Below are positions 13,346-19,073 of a stretch of 26,477 nucleotides of DNA, one piece after another. The notes beneath the pieces are model-generated. The model was not told the origin of the DNA, made no database searches, and saw only the letters and a list, made by a program, of their open reading frames with translations. Numbering within the stretch: the first letter of the stretch is position 1; each line of letters begins with the position of its first letter. The translations under genes were made by a program, and so were the position numbers. The stretch comes from a virus: positions 1 to 26,477 of the IMG/VR virus record IMGVR_UViG_3300037104_000147; one strand, 5' to 3'.

Positions 13346-13564
13346 TTAGAACTTCTGTAGCATCAGCATTGCTATCAGAATCATCCACGCGTAAATCATT
13401 AGTATCCTAAATGCAAACTTCAGAAACGGTGCTAACTCAAGCAGAAACTCAATAACATCATTGAGTGTGATTGGTTGTGTATCCACTACGAATGCGAGTG
13501 GATAATCCTTGTCTGGCATATCCAGAGTCCTAATACGTCCTCTGTTATCTGTATAGTGGATCAT
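13346..13564 (-). CDS. Small C-tail-anchored membrane protein, 72 aa
   Basis: It starts at 13564 behind AAAAAGGAGAAAGC. The N-terminal half is polar (MIHYTDNRGRIRTLDMPDKD). The C-terminal ~30 residues are hydrophobic (FAFRILMIYAWMILIAMLML) and end only three residues later, the layout of a tail-anchored inner-membrane protein. It follows the 171-residue gene by 12 bases and shares its promoter at 14120-14149. Possible roles include host takeover or superinfection exclusion, but nothing in the sequence decides this. Confidence 0.68.
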   Translation of the reverse strand: MIHYTDNRGRIRTLDMPDKDYPLAFVVDTQPITLNDVIEFLLELAPFLKFAFRILMIYAWMILIAMLMLQKF

Positions 13565-13576
13565 GCTTTCTCCTTT

Positions 13577-14092
13577 TTAAAACTCAAAATCACCGCTAAA
13601 CGGGTCTTGTTCTGTTCCTGTCATAAACTTTGCTTTAGTACTTGCAGGTTCTTTTTTTACAGCTTTCTCAGTTTTGTAGTTATCTTTCACAAGCTCATCA
13701 TACAATCTTTTCATTTCAGGATTAGCCTCAATCTCAGCCATAGCTTTATCTTGAGCATTATGTGCCATAATATCCTTCATGCTCATAGGAACTTGTATTC
13801 CAGCTATCTGAGCTAGAGACAATGCTGATATGTCAATATTCTTCGCTTTAAACGTAGCAATCACATGAGCTTTAGCATACTCATCACGTGCTTTGTAAAA
13901 AGCCTGACACACAAGAGAGTGCTGTTCATGAAAATCATGATACTTTAAACGCTCTTGCGGATTGGTAGATTTTTTGTATATCTTTCTGTACTTAATATCC
14001 AAAGCGCATGATGCTTTATACTCCATCAGTGCTTGCACATATACCGCATGTGCTTCTGGATCAACATTCTGTACAGCTTTAGGAAAAGCCAT
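13577..14092 (-). CDS. Hypothetical helical protein with acidic/aromatic tail, 171 aa
   Basis: It starts at 14092 behind GAAGGAGTTATTCAG and is the first gene after the promoter at 14120-14149. The protein is largely helical and basic (YRKIYKKSTNPQERLKYHDF, YAKAHVIATFKAKNID). It ends in a short acidic, aromatic tip (EQDPFSGDFEF) after a Lys-rich linker. That tail recalls the protein-binding C-terminal peptide of single-stranded DNA-binding proteins, although no OB fold is evident. I recognise no family and treat the tail resemblance as a clue only. Confidence 0.7.
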   Translation of the reverse strand: MAFPKAVQNVDPEAHAVYVQALMEYKASCALDIKYRKIYKKSTNPQERLKYHDFHEQHSLVCQAFYKARDEYAKAHVIATFKAKNIDISALSLAQIAGIQVPMSMKDIMAHNAQDKAMAEIEANPEMKRLYDELVKDNYKTEKAVKKEPASTKAKFMTGTEQDPFSGDFEF

Positions 14093-14119
14093 CTGAATAA
14101 CTCCTTCACAGCTTCTCTA

Positions 14120-14149
14120 ATTCTAACACTCTATCAGAGAGCGTGTCAA
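14120..14149 (-). promoter_or_regulatory. Strong sigma70 promoter with symmetric spacer
   Basis: On the minus strand TTGACA (14149-14144) and TAGAAT (14125-14120) are 18 bases apart. The spacer contains the near-palindrome ACGCTCT-CTGAT-AGAGTGT, a possible operator. It drives the 171-residue gene and its followers and begins just outside the giant inverted repeat at 14164-14562. Confidence 0.78.
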
Positions 14150-14163
14150 GCGGCTAATGTCTT

Positions 14164-14562
14164 ATGGTGGCATTGCTCGATGGTTTGAATATTGGGAAGT
14201 CTTTGATTCTAAAGACTTTTCTCGCATGGTCCCCCCTATAGGTCATCCATGTGAATTTTCTTTTGACCCCTTCCCTCCAAGGGCGGGTCGACTTGTGCAT
14301 TCTAGATCAGGAACGAGAGAGCTGTTTTGAGAGTGTTCTTATAGTAGAATATTTTTATATATATATATATTTATTTTTTTTTTTTTCTTATAATACTCAT
14401 ACTATCTCAAACTCTCATAACTTGAAATGCACGCCTCGCCTCGCCCCCGCGAAGGGGCGCTTGAAAGAGAAAAGTCGATGACGACCTATACGGGGGAGCC
14501 AAGGCTAAATCCTTTAAAGAGAGAGAGATGCTGATATCCAAACCATCCTTCAATGTCACCAT
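14164..14562. repeat. ~400-bp imperfect inverted repeat with A+T-only tip (origin or structured RNA candidate)
   Basis: Paired segments nest in order: ATGGTGGCATTG with CAATGTCACCAT (14164-14175, 14551-14562); ATGGTTTG/CAAACCAT (14180-14187, 14539-14546); TCCCCC and TATAGGTC with GACCTATA and GGGGGA (14230-14244, 14483-14497); TTTTCT/AGAAAA (14256-14261, 14468-14473); CCCCTTC/GAAGGGG (14267-14273, 14451-14457); GGGCGGG-x-CGA with 14436-14446; GTGCATT/AATGCAC (14295-14301, 14426-14432); TTTGAGA/TCTCAAA (14326-14332, 14405-14411). The tip holds an (AT)n run and 13 T (14374-14386). A side hairpin is AAGTCTTT/AAAGACTT (14197-14218). No gene is seen here. Confidence 0.75.
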
Positions 14563-14567
14563 ATCCC

Positions 14568-14622
14568 TTTACAGAGAGAAAGAGAACGCGCCTGCGGCGA
14601 GAACGCTCTTACACTCTGTAAA
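14568..14622. other. Hairpin beside the giant inverted repeat
   Basis: TTTACAGAG (14568-14576) pairs with CTCTGTAAA (14614-14622), then AAGAG/CTCTT (14580-14584, 14606-14610), then CGCC/GGCG (14589-14599). It lies between the terminator of the 165-residue gene and the giant inverted repeat, with only five bases separating it from the latter. It has no coding role. Confidence 0.65.
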
Positions 14623-14652
14623 AAGCTAGGAGCAGCTATGGTAGCCTGCTCC
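14620..14652 (-). terminator. Rho-independent terminator, minus strand
   Basis: On the minus strand GGAGCAG (14652-14646) pairs with CTGCTCC (14635-14629), with inner CTA/TAG pairs and one bulge. It is followed after four bases by TTTTT (14624-14620). It lies just after the stop of the 165-residue gene and should separate the first early transcript from the rest of the arm. Confidence 0.75.
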
Positions 14653-14660
14653 CTGTGCTT

Positions 14661-15158
14661 TTACCGCATCCAGTTTTTCTCTTGCACTCCAAGATGCGCG
14701 TACAGTATTCCGAGTAGTTTCGAAGCCGTAGCAGACTCATACGTTTTGTTCGTCACATCGCGTATGCGCTTGCCGACTTCATTCTGTAGTTCCGGCTTCA
14801 AAGCATCGAAGTCAGCCTTGATCAGATTCAGGCTAATCTCTTTCGCCGCTGTGCCGATACCGCGAACCAGACCGGCAAGGTGATCACCTACCGTGCTGAT
14901 TGTCTCACGATCAATGATGCTGTTTGCCGTGCTCTTCAGATCAGCATAGAAGCACGCTTCATCCGGTGAGCAGTTAAATTCAGCCATTGCCAAAGCAACG
15001 TCCACACTGTGAGCCACTCGCCATGCTTTCGTATAGCGTCCGGTGAGTGCCACTAGTTCAGTGATTGCAAGCTTTATGAATGGGTTAAAAGGAACAGCCT
15101 GTTCCGTTGACTCGATGGCTTCATTCGCTACTGGCGAATTGTGATTCTGGTTTGACAT
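14661..15158 (-). CDS. Hypothetical protein, 165 aa
   Basis: I start at 15158 (MSNQNHNSPVANEAIESTEQ) because TTAGGAGAATGT precedes that ATG; an upstream in-frame ATG at 15224 overlaps the previous gene and lacks a good site. The protein is helical throughout (NPFIKLAITELVALTG, AHSVDVALAMAEFNCSPDEA, KRIRDVTNKTYESATASKLLGIL), with no cysteine pair or membrane segment. It is the second gene of the first leftward transcript and is followed by a terminator. No family recognised. Confidence 0.75.
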   Translation of the reverse strand: MSNQNHNSPVANEAIESTEQAVPFNPFIKLAITELVALTGRYTKAWRVAHSVDVALAMAEFNCSPDEACFYADLKSTANSIIDRETISTVGDHLAGLVRGIGTAAKEISLNLIKADFDALKPELQNEVGKRIRDVTNKTYESATASKLLGILYAHLGVQEKNWMR

Positions 15159-15166
15159 ACATTCTC

Positions 15167-15466
15167 CTAAACTACAGTAACTCGAATTGACTGCGTTGCG
15201 TAACCTTTGGCTGCTCTCAGCCAAACTCTGTCAATGGCATCAGGAAACATTGCCATCATAACTTCGCTGCGTCGCATGATAGCTACAACATCAGAAGGAT
15301 TCGAACTAACAGCACGTGAGTCGCATCCAATCCGTGAGTTATCAGGCGCAAAGTATGTACGCTCAATTGGGTCGGCAGTCTCACGCAGTAACTTACCTGC
15401 ATCAGCCTTGCGGCCACGCTTTAGATGCGTAATTGGTATCGTTGTTACTTCAAAACTTGTAGCCAT
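15167..15466 (-). CDS. Hypothetical early protein, 99 aa, first gene of the left arm
   Basis: It starts at 15466 behind ACGAGGAGTAACAG and is the first gene read leftward from the control region, so probably an immediate-early product. The protein (MATSFEVTTIPITHLKRGRK) is basic. It contains a central polar region and a helix with several methionines (VVAIMRRSEVMMAMFPDAID), followed by RVWLRAAKGYATQSIRVTVV. A DNA- or polymerase-binding role would suit the charge and position, but no motif proves it. No family recognised. Confidence 0.75.
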   Translation of the reverse strand: MATSFEVTTIPITHLKRGRKADAGKLLRETADPIERTYFAPDNSRIGCDSRAVSSNPSDVVAIMRRSEVMMAMFPDAIDRVWLRAAKGYATQSIRVTVV

Positions 15467-15577
15467 CTGTTACTCCTCGTAACACATTAGATAATACGCG
15501 GTACACAAGAAGAATAGCATACTTCTGCTTTATATGCTGAGATTATTTAAGCATACGATAAGCATACGTTAGCGTTT

Positions 15578-15660
15578 ATACTCACATGAGTCTATGAGTA
15601 TATGAGTATGGCCATCCTACACGCTGCTTGGTCCCAGTACCTATATGAGTATATACTCAT
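15578..15660. repeat. Array of ATGAGTAT half-sites (operator candidates)
   Basis: ATACTCA-C-ATGAGT (15578-15591) is followed by two tandem TATGAGTA units (15593-15600, 15601-15608) and then the perfect 16-bp palindrome ATGAGTATATACTCAT (15645-15660). The palindrome fills the spacer and touches the -10 of the leftward promoter. A further copy, ATACTCAT (14393-14400), lies at the tip of the giant inverted repeat. Confidence 0.75.
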
Positions 15661-15669
15661 CCGCCTCAA
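15640..15669 (-). promoter_or_regulatory. Leftward early promoter with operator in spacer
   Basis: On the minus strand TTGAGG (15669-15664) and TATAGG (15645-15640) are 18 bases apart, each matching 4/6. The T-tracts just upstream of the -35 (A-tracts on the plus strand, 15668-15688) could act as an UP element. The palindromic ATGAGTAT pair occupies the spacer, so a bound repressor would block polymerase. Confidence 0.6.
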
Positions 15670-15779
15670 AAAAATAAAAATAAAAAAGAATTGGGGGGGA
15701 CGTCCCTACTAAATTTTTTCAAAAATGTATAGAAGTGGATATACTATATGTAGCTACAAAGACAGTATGAGAAGCTGCT

Positions 15780-15808
15780 TTGACGCAGCGGGCCGCCGAG
15801 CGTATACG
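15780..15808 (+). promoter_or_regulatory. Rightward promoter candidate 1
   Basis: TTGACG (15780-15785) and TATACG (15803-15808) are 17 bases apart. The -10 overlaps the palindrome GCGTATACGC (15800-15809), which shares CGTATACG with the palindrome in the promoter at 6596-6624. Confidence 0.5.
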
Positions 15809-15853
15809 CGGGTATACAGGGTATTTTAAGGGCTAAAAATACTCACAAAGCAC

Positions 15854-15882
15854 TTGACAGCCGCCAGAGGCGGTGGTATGCT
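15854..15882 (+). promoter_or_regulatory. Rightward promoter candidate 2 (late/structural arm)
   Basis: A perfect TTGACA (15854-15859) and TATGCT (15877-15882) are 17 bases apart. The spacer contains the inverted repeat CCGCC-AGA-GGCGG, a possible operator. The predicted start falls at or next to A15889 of the first gene's ATG. Confidence 0.75.
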
Positions 15883-15888
15883 TACGGT

Positions 15889-16092
15889 ATGTCGAAGTGT
15901 ATCGAAACCTCGGAAGCACAGGCGGCGAGGGAGCAGAGCCAAGGTGCTGCTCAGGAAACGCCTGTGCCTTTTTTGCCTTCGGCAACTGAGTACAGTCCGC
16001 TGCTACGAGCACTGCGTTCGCACTTTGAGAAGTACGCGGGCCTGACAGAGCCGAAGATAGATACCTTAAGACCACAGACGGATGATCTTTAA
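15889..16092 (+). CDS. Hypothetical protein, 67 aa, possibly from a leaderless mRNA
   Basis: The ATG lies seven bases after the -10 of the promoter at 15854-15882, so a transcript from it would have almost no leader, and no ribosome binding site precedes the ATG. The protein is Gln/Ala/Glu-rich at first (SEAQAAREQSQGAAQETPVP), with a likely helix near the end (SPLLRALRSHFEKYAG). It stops directly before the small-terminase ATG, so it may serve to couple translation. If promoter 1 is used instead, the leader is ~75 bases. No family recognised. Confidence 0.55.
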   Translation: MSKCIETSEAQAAREQSQGAAQETPVPFLPSATEYSPLLRALRSHFEKYAGLTEPKIDTLRPQTDDL

Positions 16093-16911
16093 ATGGCTAC
16101 ATTTATAAACACGCCGAGCGGACCGCAGCAAGCTCCTACGGGAATGCCGCAGCCAACTACTCAAACAGTTGGTGGATTAAACACGCTGCATTATGGTGGT
16201 AGCATGAATATGAAAAGTGGGCGGCTGAGTGCTAAACCAAAAACTGGAAGCACCTATCGCTCACGCGCCCGCATGGAAACCATTGCGCGATTAGAGAATG
16301 TCGGCATGACAGAAGCAGCAACGGCGGCTATGTTTTGTATCTCTAAAGTACGCCTGATGCAGATTAAAAAGTCGCCGGAATATCTCATGGTACGAATGCA
16401 AGTAACTCACGGCATCATCGTAGATAACGATGCGCGGCTTGCACAGATTAAAGACCAACGTAAAGAGATTCTCACCCAGATGCTCCCACCCGCGCTGCAA
16501 GCACTCGCTAACGAGCTACAGCGTCCCGCCCTTACAATAGCAGAACGTAGACACAAAGCATCTATCGCGCAGGATTTACTTGACCGCGAAGGTACTTTTG
16601 CGAAGGTGTCTCGCACAGAGATTAAGCCTGTAGATGCTTTTGATTTCGAGCGTGCGGATTCAGAGTCGCGTAAAATTATCAACGCAATCAGATCAGCAGC
16701 CCCGGCTCCTACGGAGCGAAGCGCGGGCAGGAACGAGCAGGGTGAAGATGATTTTACTACTCACTCGGAGTATGCAGTAGAAGCAAACGAGGCGTTTAGT
16801 AACAGTCACACTCTCAGTCAGACGGATCAGGAGAAAGCACTCGCTAAACTTGAGGAAGAAGCCGCGGCGGCGCTGATAAGACTTCCGCTTCCCTCACAGG
16901 AGATTCAGTAA
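16093..16911 (+). CDS. Probable terminase small subunit (DNA-recognition)
   Basis: This 272-residue protein has a Pro/Thr/Gly-rich N-terminus (1-50), then a helix-turn-helix region, RARMETIARLENVGMTEAAT followed by AAMFCISKVRLMQIKKSPEY. This is the arrangement by which small terminases bind the packaging site. A helical middle follows (KDQRKEILTQMLPPALQALA, ERRHKASIAQDLLDREG) that could drive ring assembly, and an acidic C-terminal tail. It heads the head-gene arm, with the large terminase 2 kb downstream. The ribosome binding site is weak (GGATGATCTTTAA); the start is adjacent to the upstream stop. HTH resemblance, not a search, supports the call. Confidence 0.68.
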   Translation: MATFINTPSGPQQAPTGMPQPTTQTVGGLNTLHYGGSMNMKSGRLSAKPKTGSTYRSRARMETIARLENVGMTEAATAAMFCISKVRLMQIKKSPEYLMVRMQVTHGIIVDNDARLAQIKDQRKEILTQMLPPALQALANELQRPALTIAERRHKASIAQDLLDREGTFAKVSRTEIKPVDAFDFERADSESRKIINAIRSAAPAPTERSAGRNEQGEDDFTTHSEYAVEANEAFSNSHTLSQTDQEKALAKLEEEAAAALIRLPLPSQEIQ

Positions 16912-17189
16912 TGGCAGAGGATAGTCTTAGTAAACAAGTGATGGATGCGATAAGCGCACCAGCGAAGAAGGTAACTGACTTCGTTTCTAAAATGACAGCT
17001 GGTGTTTCTACCGCGCCGAACTCTGCTGTAAATCACGGCATGGGAGTAGAGACAGATTATAGTCGCTCTGAGCACGCTAAAGATGTGGCCGCCGCGAATG
17101 CTTCTTATGCACGAAGTGCGGCTGGCTCCGCTCACGGTCAAACACAACGTAGAGAAAGACTTACGCGTAAATACGGAAGTGGAAAGTAG
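16911..17189 (+). CDS. Small hypothetical protein, 92 aa
   Basis: It starts within the upstream stop (TAATG), with AGGAG 12 bases before, so it is translationally coupled. The protein begins MAEDSLSKQVMDAISAPAKK. It is Ala/Ser-rich with a basic end (QRRERLTRKYGSGK). It looks partly disordered and has no membrane segment. Its place between the terminase subunits suggests a packaging or virion accessory role. No family recognised. Confidence 0.7.
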   Translation: MAEDSLSKQVMDAISAPAKKVTDFVSKMTAGVSTAPNSAVNHGMGVETDYSRSEHAKDVAAANASYARSAAGSAHGQTQRRERLTRKYGSGK

Positions 17190-17196
17190 GCTTTGC

Positions 17197-17592
17197 GTGT
17201 CGTTGCACATATATATTGATACAATCCCGCACGCCGAGCAGCGTTATCCGACCGTCGGGGACTACTGGAATGAGCTTCTACCCGGCGGGACGCCTAAAAC
17301 AGAAGTTAGAATCTCTGACATGGCGAATGCGGATTATGAATTTCTCGTAGCACTCCACGAGCTTGTAGAGCAACATCTTTGCAAAATGCGTGGCATTTCT
17401 GTAGAAACGATTGATGCTTTTGATATACAGTTTGAGGCAGTACGTCAGCCTGAGAGTTTTGACGAACCGGGTGATGCTTTGAACGCGCCGTACCACAAAG
17501 AGCACGTCTTCGCTACTTGGATTGAACGCCTCGTAGCACACGAAATGGGCGTTGATTGGGACGCTTATAACAACATAGTAAACAGTCTTTAG
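17197..17592 (+). CDS. Conserved-looking phage protein with HELVEQH motif, 131 aa
   Basis: I choose GTG 17197 because AGTAGG lies six bases upstream and the preceding gene stops at 17189; an in-frame ATG at 17083 would overlap that gene by over 100 bases. The protein starts (M)SLHIYIDTIPHAEQRYPTVG and contains FLVALHELVEQHLCKMRGIS, FDIQFE, DEPGD-ALNAPYHKEH and AHEMGVDWDAYN. I recall this QRYPTxGDxx...HELVE...EPGD pattern in many phage proteins of unknown function. The H-E-x-x-E-x-H arrangement could bind metal. Function unknown. Confidence 0.75.
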   Translation: MSLHIYIDTIPHAEQRYPTVGDYWNELLPGGTPKTEVRISDMANADYEFLVALHELVEQHLCKMRGISVETIDAFDIQFEAVRQPESFDEPGDALNAPYHKEHVFATWIERLVAHEMGVDWDAYNNIVNSL

Positions 17593-17607
17593 CACGCTGG
17601 AGGTAGT

Positions 17608-17772
17608 ATGAGCGTTAGCATAATTCTACTGGTCTTTGCTTTTGTGCTTTTTGCGATTTCTGCTTTTGTGTATCCTTCTCCCGCGCCAACACCTTGGGGA
17701 TGGGGACGTTTTATAGCAGCAGGACTTTCGTTCTGGGTACTCTCGATTATCCTAGGCAGTCTTCACTTTTAA
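17608..17772 (+). CDS. Small two-segment membrane protein, 54 aa
   Basis: ATG 17608 follows CTGGAGGTAGT, a strong ribosome binding site, and the frame ends at TAA 17772. Two hydrophobic segments are clear: SIILLVFAFVLFAISAFV (4-21) and IAAGLSFWVLSIILGSL (36-52). They are separated by a Pro/Trp-rich turn (YPSPAPTPWGWG). A hairpin topology in the inner membrane is expected. It could be a holin, antiholin or virion membrane factor; its position between terminase genes does not decide. Confidence 0.68.
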   Translation: MSVSIILLVFAFVLFAISAFVYPSPAPTPWGWGRFIAAGLSFWVLSIILGSLHF

Positions 17773-17793
17773 CTTTCAACAAGGAGTAGAAAA

Positions 17794-18261
17794 ATGGCAA
17801 GTTTTAACTCAATCCTCTCTGACGTGGGAAACTTCTTCAAAAAGGTTTTCACGTCTCCAATCACAATCGGTATCGAAAAAGGCATTGATGTTTTTGCTCA
17901 ATCACCTCTTGCTGCTTTAGTCCTCAGCCCCGCAGGAGCGACACTTCTCTCCCGCAGCGTCGAGGCTATTGAGAATGCTGAACTCGCTGCTATCGCAGTG
18001 GGCGCACAAAACGGCAGCGGTCCGCAAAAAGCAGCATTAGTAATGCAGCAGATCGAACAAGCTTACAACTCCTTCGCTGCCGCTAACAACCTTCCAGTAA
18101 CTCCCGCCAGCCTCAAAGCATTCGTTGATTCTTTCGTAGCAGTAGCGAATAGTTTTCCAGCTCCTACTACGGCGCAGCCGTCAGTAACCGGAACTGGCTC
18201 GGTTGCTGCTATTCCTTCTCCCTCAGTAACAGCACAAGCTAAGAGCGGAACGCTTCTCTAA
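17794..18261 (+). CDS. Hypothetical Ala-rich protein, 155 aa
   Basis: It starts behind CAAGGAGTAGAAAA. The protein opens MASFNSILSDVGNFFKKVFT and continues with Ala-rich helices (LAALVLSPAGATLLSRSVEA, QKAALVMQQIEQAYNSFAAA). It ends in a Thr/Pro/Ser-rich, probably disordered tail. The helix arrangement distantly recalls the cytoplasmic part of LLH-type holin-like proteins, but no membrane segment is convincing. A virion or assembly role is possible. No family can be assigned. Confidence 0.68.
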   Translation: MASFNSILSDVGNFFKKVFTSPITIGIEKGIDVFAQSPLAALVLSPAGATLLSRSVEAIENAELAAIAVGAQNGSGPQKAALVMQQIEQAYNSFAAANNLPVTPASLKAFVDSFVAVANSFPAPTTAQPSVTGTGSVAAIPSPSVTAQAKSGTLL

Positions 18262-18282
18262 GCAGAAAAGGACTCTCTCACT

Positions 18283-18573
18283 ATGGCACTTCAAGCACAA
18301 GCATTCGGCGCTTTTACTCCTGTGATGTTTGCGGCGTTTGCTGCGAAGATCAAAGCAGATACAGGCGTGGATATTGAAGGTAACGCGGGCACTGTAGAGC
18401 ACGGCTCGTTTACTTTCAAGTATGATTATAGCCCAGCGACACAGCTTTTTCATGTACAGTGCTTGAAGAAGCCGTTGTTTATTCCTGCTTCGATCATCAT
18501 CAATGGTATCGCAGAGGAAGTAGCGGCGCTTAAGGCTATAAACGCAACAGGCCAACCCGCTTCGTGGGCGTAG
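18283..18573 (+). CDS. Small hypothetical protein, 96 aa
   Basis: It starts behind AAAAGGACTCTCTCACT. The protein begins with an Ala/Phe-rich helix (MALQAQAFGAFTPVMFAAFA). A beta-rich middle follows (GTVEHGSFTFKYDYSPATQL), with LFIPASIIINGIAEEVAALKA near the end. It looks like a compact alpha-beta domain and has one cysteine. It ends one base before the next gene. No family recognised; its presence in the head module suggests a virion accessory protein. Confidence 0.7.
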   Translation: MALQAQAFGAFTPVMFAAFAAKIKADTGVDIEGNAGTVEHGSFTFKYDYSPATQLFHVQCLKKPLFIPASIIINGIAEEVAALKAINATGQPASWA

Positions 18574-18574
18574 T

Positions 18575-19048
18575 ATGTTTGGACGCGAGAATAAGCACGA
18601 TCGCGATGAGCGAGAAGAGATTGAACTCGCGAGAAAGACAGTAGAGGAACTTCACGATCTTATTAAGCTAGAGCGTGAAGAACTTAAGGAACTAAGACTT
18701 CACAACACCGTGGTAGGTGGTATAATCTACCTAAGGACTGATCCGATGATTGAATTGAAACCAGGAAATTCTCCGCAGTTTGGAGTAACGCCGCTGCCAG
18801 CAGGGGTGGTTACGCAAGCAGCTAATGTTAAAGTTACCAGCGCCGATCCAGCAGACGTGGTTACGTTGAATGCCGCTGATCCTACTGGGTTGACCTTCAC
18901 AAACACAATTAATCCCGCCGCTGTGGAGCCTGTCAAGCTGACGCTTACATGGTCTTACACAAACTCAGACGGTTCAGTAGTTAATGTTGTTGGTAACTTT
19001 ACCGAAGCCGAGATTATTACCGGCGGCGTTATGGCACAAATCGGTTAA
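18575..19048 (+). CDS. Coiled coil plus Ig-like beta domain protein, 157 aa
   Basis: Residues 8-44 form a charged heptad-like helix (DEREEIELARKTVEELHDLI then KLEREELKELR). Residues ~58-155 are beta-rich with the feel of a bacterial Ig-like domain: NSPQFGVTPLPAGVVT, ADPTGLTFTN, VKLTLTWSYTNSDGSVV. Phages often display such Ig-like domains on capsids or tails, where they contact cell-surface sugars. The coiled coil could oligomerise it. Its start follows the upstream stop by one base, with only a weak ribosome binding site, so it is probably coupled. The Ig-like call is from pattern only. Confidence 0.65.
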   Translation: MFGRENKHDRDEREEIELARKTVEELHDLIKLEREELKELRLHNTVVGGIIYLRTDPMIELKPGNSPQFGVTPLPAGVVTQAANVKVTSADPADVVTLNAADPTGLTFTNTINPAAVEPVKLTLTWSYTNSDGSVVNVVGNFTEAEIITGGVMAQIG

Positions 19049-19073
19049 ACACTAGATAAATTAAATAACCATT

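Larger units (their letters stand above)
15467..15888. promoter_or_regulatory. Divergent control region between left and right arms
   Basis: About 420 bases carry no gene. They hold one leftward and two rightward promoter candidates, the ATGAGTAT array, three AGCATAC copies (15516-15522, 15549-15557, 15560-15568), an A-tract run (15668-15688), a run of seven G followed by the palindrome GGGACGTCCC, and palindromes GCGTATACGC (15800-15809) and CCGCC-AGA-GGCGG. This is where a regulator could choose between the arms. Confidence 0.7.

Noticed and set aside
14371-14388. T13 run as a plus-strand intrinsic terminator
   Set aside because: It lies at the tip of the giant inverted repeat, has no G+C-rich stem directly before it, and no plus-strand gene precedes it.
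15691-15720. G7 run plus GGGACGTCCC as a terminator between the arms
   Set aside because: Transcription diverges from this region, so a terminator has no obvious use, and the palindrome has no loop to form a stable RNA hairpin.
15854-16045. 63-codon plus-strand frame overlapping the first right-arm gene
   Set aside because: It begins upstream of the likely transcript start, is very Arg-rich, and overlaps a better frame that ends exactly at the small-terminase ATG.
17083-17196. Longer form of the HELVEQH protein from ATG 17083
   Set aside because: It would overlap the preceding gene by over 100 bases, and the added residues look like out-of-frame coding; GTG 17197 has a better-placed AGTAGG.
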